Source: DATKKM01 sp035542855
GTDB taxonomy: Bacteria > Chloroflexota > Dehalococcoidia > SM23-28-2 > RBG-16-64-32
NCBI GenBank assembly: GCA_035542855.1
Contig: DATKKM010000064.1
Location: 1-23,594, forward strand
Reading direction: 5' to 3'
DNA: 23,594 nucleotides
The notes below the pieces were generated by a model, which ran no database searches, was not told the DNA's origin, and saw only the letters and a list, made by a program, of their open reading frames with translations. This document shows positions 21,315-23,594 of this stretch, piece after piece. Position 1 is the stretch's first letter; the number at the start of each line of letters is the position of its first letter. Both the position numbers and the translations under genes were made by a program.

Positions 21315-22655
21315 TTGCACATCGCGCTTGTCTGCGTCGCCGCGGCGGCGGGACTGGCGCTGGCCGCGTTAGCCGGCAGCAAGGGCGCGTCGCCCGTGAG
21401 TACGCCCTCGCCCACCCCTGTCTCGTCACCATCGCCGAGCCCCAGCGCGACGGCCGTGGTGACGGCCGTGGCCACGCCCACCCCGTCGCCGGCGATCTCA
21501 GTCGCCGCAGAGTTCGACGAACTGCGGGCGATGGCGCAGGACCACGAGCTCGCGGTGGACATCGGCGTCCGGGCCGCTGGCACCGGCGGAGAACGAGCGG
21601 CGGCAGACTACATCCGCGACGAGCTGGCGTCCTACGGGTACGATGCGCAGGAGCAGGCGTTCCCGATTCAGATCTACCAGGGCTACAACACCGCGCTGCA
21701 GGACGTGAGCAGCGGGCGCTTCTTCAACGCGAGCCCGATGACGTACAGCGCGGCGGGGGACGTGACGGCGGAGGCGGTGCTTGTGAGCGGGCCGGGCGAG
21801 CCGGCCGACTTTCCACCGGGTACGCAGGGCAGCGTCGCGCTCATCGAGCGGGGGACGCTGTCGTTCCAGGACAAGGTGGCGAACGCGGAGGCGGCAGGGG
21901 CGTCCGCCGTGGTGATCTACAACAACCAGCCGGGCGAGTACACGGCGACGCTGCGCGGCGAGAGCAGCGTGCCGGCGATCACGATCTCCCAGGAGGACGG
22001 CGCCATCCTACGCGGCCTGATGGCGGCGGGAGCCGTGCGGCTGCGGGTCAGCGTTAGCGCAAACATCGGCGAAGGGCAGTCGCAGAACGTTCTCGCCGAG
22101 GCGCCGGGCGGCGGCGAGTGCCAGGTGGTGATCGGGGGACACTACGACAGCGTGCCGGCCGGCCCCGGCGCGAACGACAACGGTTCCGGGACCTCGGTTG
22201 TCATCGAGATGGCGCGGGTGCTGGCGGCGCGGGGCGAGACGGATGGCCTCTGCATCGCGCTCTTCGGGTCAGAGGAGGCTGGGCTACTGGGCAGCCAGTA
22301 CTACGTTTCGCAGCTCACGGAGGCGCAGCGGGGGGCGATCCGCGGCTACCTGAACTTCGACATGCTGGGCGTCGGTGACGGGTGGCCGGTGGTGGGCTCG
22401 GACGCGCTGACGGCGCTCGCCGTCGAAAAGGCGGCGGCGATAGGGGTGAGCGCGTACGCGGCGGACAGTCCGCCGAACGTGGGCAGCGACCACGCGAGCT
22501 TCATCAACGCCGGCATCCCGGCTGTCCTGTTCAACTGCTTCTGCGACCCGAACTACCACACGGCCGCAGACCGCTACGAGTTCCTGCAACCGGACCGGCT
22601 GAAGGTGGCGGGGCAGATCGGGCTGATGATGGCGGATGCGCTGCTGGCTGGGTAG
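21315..22655 (+). CDS. Secreted M28-family metallopeptidase with PA domain
   Basis: The 446-residue enzyme is a di-zinc aminopeptidase-type peptidase acting outside the cell. Order: signal peptide, a Ser/Thr/Pro-rich linker (26-59), a PA insert (about 140-250, with GSVALIERGTLSFQDKVANA), then the catalytic domain. Metal and catalytic residues are H276 and D278 (GGHYDSVP), D288 (NDNGSG), E320-E321 (GSEEAGL), D349 (NFDMLG) and H415 (NYHTAAD). No lipobox is seen. The start given is TTG at 21315, with no ribosome-binding site and no basic residues before the hydrophobic core. Six codons upstream, an ACG at 21297 follows AAGGA with ideal six-base spacing and would add an Arg-Arg n-region, so the true start may be there. 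Confidence 0.95.
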   Translation: MHIALVCVAAAAGLALAALAGSKGASPVSTPSPTPVSSPSPSPSATAVVTAVATPTPSPAISVAAEFDELRAMAQDHELAVDIGVRAAGTGGERAAADYIRDELASYGYDAQEQAFPIQIYQGYNTALQDVSSGRFFNASPMTYSAAGDVTAEAVLVSGPGEPADFPPGTQGSVALIERGTLSFQDKVANAEAAGASAVVIYNNQPGEYTATLRGESSVPAITISQEDGAILRGLMAAGAVRLRVSVSANIGEGQSQNVLAEAPGGGECQVVIGGHYDSVPAGPGANDNGSGTSVVIEMARVLAARGETDGLCIALFGSEEAGLLGSQYYVSQLTEAQRGAIRGYLNFDMLGVGDGWPVVGSDALTALAVEKAAAIGVSAYAADSPPNVGSDHASFINAGIPAVLFNCFCDPNYHTAADRYEFLQPDRLKVAGQIGLMMADALLAG

Positions 22656-22672
22656 CAGTCAACGGATGGTGA

Positions 22673-22768
22673 GAATGACGCGCTCGGTGAGACTCTGCCT
22701 GTCCGCCGCGGCGGAAACTCACGACCTCAGCCTCTCCGGCAGCGGCGGACTCTATCCACTGAACCTCG
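22673..22768 (-). pseudogene. Degenerate tandem copy of tRNA-Arg with two insertions
   Basis: This stretch repeats the neighbouring tRNA-Arg gene at an offset of 105 bases. Matching blocks are the 3' acceptor and T-stem (22673-22695 versus 22778-22800, one mismatch), a central block GACCTCAGCCTC, and the D-arm block CTCTATCCACTGA. The T-loop is interrupted by about 19 bases (22696-22714), part of which forms the perfect palindrome TCCGCCGCGGCGGA (22702-22715). The anticodon arm is replaced by TCCGGCAGCGGCGGA (22735-22749). The 5' acceptor strand is lost and CCA has become TCA. It cannot fold as a tRNA. Confidence 0.7.
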
Positions 22769-22779
22769 AAACAATGGAA

Positions 22780-22855
22780 TGGCGCGCTCGGTGAGACTCG
22801 AACTCACGACCTCAGCCTCCGCAGGGCTGCGCTCTATCCACTGAGCTACGAGCGC
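22780..22855 (-). tRNA. tRNA-Arg, anticodon GCG
   Basis: The 76-base gene folds fully: acceptor GCGCTCG/CGAGCGC, D-stem GCTC/GAGC, anticodon stem CAGCC/GGCTG with loop CTGCGGA, T-stem GTGAG/CTCAC with TTCGAGT-type loop, and an encoded CCA. The anticodon at loop positions 3-5 is GCG, reading CGC and CGU. A20 in the D-loop and C35 are arginine identity elements. The discriminator is G. Confidence 0.95.
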
Positions 22856-22888
22856 GCGATGGGCCGCGTGGCCCGTGGTAGTCGGGGT

Positions 22889-22974
22889 TGGTGCCGAAGG
22901 GGGGATTTGAACCCCCACGCCCGTAAGGACACTACGCCCTGAACGTAGCGCGTCTGCCGTTCCGCCACTTCGGC
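22889..22974 (-). tRNA. tRNA-Leu, anticodon CAG
   Basis: The 86-base class II tRNA has acceptor GCCGAAG/CTTCGGC, anticodon stem CTACG/CGTAG with loop TTCAGGG (anticodon CAG, reading CUG), a long variable arm (TGTCCTTACGGGCG), T-stem GGGGG/CCCCC around TTCAAAT, discriminator A and encoded CCA. It lies 33 bases upstream of tRNA-Arg on the same strand, so the two are probably one transcript. Confidence 0.97.
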
Positions 22975-23018
22975 ACGTGGCGCCACCAACGGAAAATCGG
23001 TGGTGAAACCGCTGATTC

Positions 23019-23048
23019 AGAATAGCATTCGCGCTCGAAGGCGGTCAA
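23019..23048 (-). promoter_or_regulatory. Sigma-70 promoter of the tRNA-Leu/tRNA-Arg unit
   Basis: On the minus strand TTGACC (23048-23043) and TATTCT (23024-23019) are 18 bases apart, matching five and four of the six consensus bases. Transcription would begin near 23012, about 38 bases before the mature tRNA-Leu. A partial hairpin CCACC...GGTGG lies in that leader. Confidence 0.7.
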
Positions 23049-23067
23049 TTTAGCCCGCGCAGATCCC

Positions 23068-23594
23068 TCACAGCCATTCCCGCCAACCTTCAGGGAGCCG
23101 TGCCTCGACGTGCTCGTCCAACTCCACCTCCAGCGGGACGAGCACGCAGGCGACCATGGTCCAGTGGCCGATGACGAACGACAGCTCGAGCAGCTCGCGG
23201 TCGGACAGCCAGCGGCGCAGCTGGCGTGCTTGGTCCCCGGCATCGGCGGTGAAGTGCGAGGTCGCGTCGACGTAGCGGATGAGCGCGCGCTCCAGGTCCG
23301 AGAAGCGGTCACTGTTTTCGTAGTCCTTGAGGGCGGCGAAGTCATCGTCGGTGAGGCCAACGCCTCGGGCGATCGGGATGTGCTGGCCGAACTCGTACTC
23401 GCTGCGGGCGTTCTGGGCCACGCGGAGGATGGCGATCTCGCGCAGGCGCGGCGACATGAACAGGCCGTTGCCGAGGAGCGGCGTGGCCATGCGCAGCCAG
23501 TCCCGCATGAGCCTGGGGCTGTGGGCCATCGTCTTGAAGATGTTGAGGTTGCCCATCGGGTTCTGGGACAGGCGCTCGTAGAGGTGGCGGAGGT
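23068..23594 (-). CDS. Carboxymuconolactone decarboxylase-family protein (5' end outside window)
   Basis: The visible part is 175 residues of an all-helical CMD/AhpD-like protein. Typical segments are NPMGNLNIFKTMAHSPRLMR, then SPRLREIAILRVAQNARSEY, and EFGQHIPIARGVGLTDDDF. The frame stays open past an internal ATG at 23556 to the window edge, with family-like sequence LRHLYERLSQ, so the real start lies outside. The CxxC pair that gives AhpD its peroxidase-linked disulfide activity is absent from the visible part, so this is more like the decarboxylase or unknown-function branch. Its stop is 20 bases before the -35 of the tRNA promoter on the same strand. Neighbouring function cannot be read from this end. 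Confidence 0.93.
   Translation of the reverse strand, partial: LRHLYERLSQNPMGNLNIFKTMAHSPRLMRDWLRMATPLLGNGLFMSPRLREIAILRVAQNARSEYEFGQHIPIARGVGLTDDDFAALKDYENSDRFSDLERALIRYVDATSHFTADAGDQARQLRRWLSDRELLELSFVIGHWTMVACVLVPLEVELDEHVEARLPEGWREWL

Noticed and set aside
22727..22918. 63-residue ORF across the tRNA genes
   Set aside because: It is the translation of tRNA sequence; peptides like VAQWIERSPAEAEVVSSSL are common false ORFs over tRNA-Arg-like genes.
1..23594. CRISPR array, insertion sequence or prophage
   Set aside because: No regularly spaced direct repeats, transposase, integrase or phage structural gene was seen on either strand.

Overview
The window is GC-rich, gene-dense bacterial chromosome with no phage, transposase or CRISPR signal. 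Several features point to Chloroflexota, perhaps a Dehalococcoidia-like lineage: lipoproteins beside a LysM/VanY peptidase, stand-alone hotdog dehydratases, PAS-LuxR regulators and leaderless-looking promoters. No rRNA or taxonomic marker is present, so this placement is an inference and is not firm.

Layout. Positions 1-533 hold the tail of an unidentified gene, a 44-residue basic ORF and a [2Fe-2S] ferredoxin. Positions 596-5210 form one tightly coupled eight-gene operon for acyl-chain handling: FlK-type thioesterase, two hotdog dehydratase-like proteins, two tandem paralogous lipoproteins, a beta-ketoacyl synthase, a PaaI-type thioesterase and an LpxL/HtrB-type acyltransferase. Positions 5437-9133 carry rarA, a GNAT acetyltransferase, a membrane protein, a decayed coding frame and a HEAT-repeat protein. 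Positions 9172-11891 hold an APH-fold kinase, a LysM-VanY lipoprotein and an ANT(6)-type nucleotidyltransferase. Positions 11968-15247 contain an APC permease, a truncated GNAT remnant and a nitroreductase on the minus strand, with a LysR regulator divergent from them.

Positions 15223-18441 are a regulatory block: an ECF-type sigma factor, a NarL/FixJ response regulator and a triple-PAS LuxR protein. No histidine kinase or anti-sigma gene is visible, and two strong dyads lie between the sigma factor and the response regulator. Positions 18450-22655 hold endonuclease IV, a CoA-transferase, a small membrane protein and a secreted M28 peptidase with a PA domain. The right end has tRNA-Arg(GCG), a decayed tandem copy of it, tRNA-Leu(CAG) with a good promoter, and a carboxymuconolactone decarboxylase-family gene that runs off the window.

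The best candidates for something undescribed are the eight-gene acyl operon with its embedded twin lipoproteins, the tRNA-Arg tandem copy carrying two GC-rich insertions, and the dyads between the sigma factor and response regulator genes. All functions are family-level readings from sequence; no database search was run.
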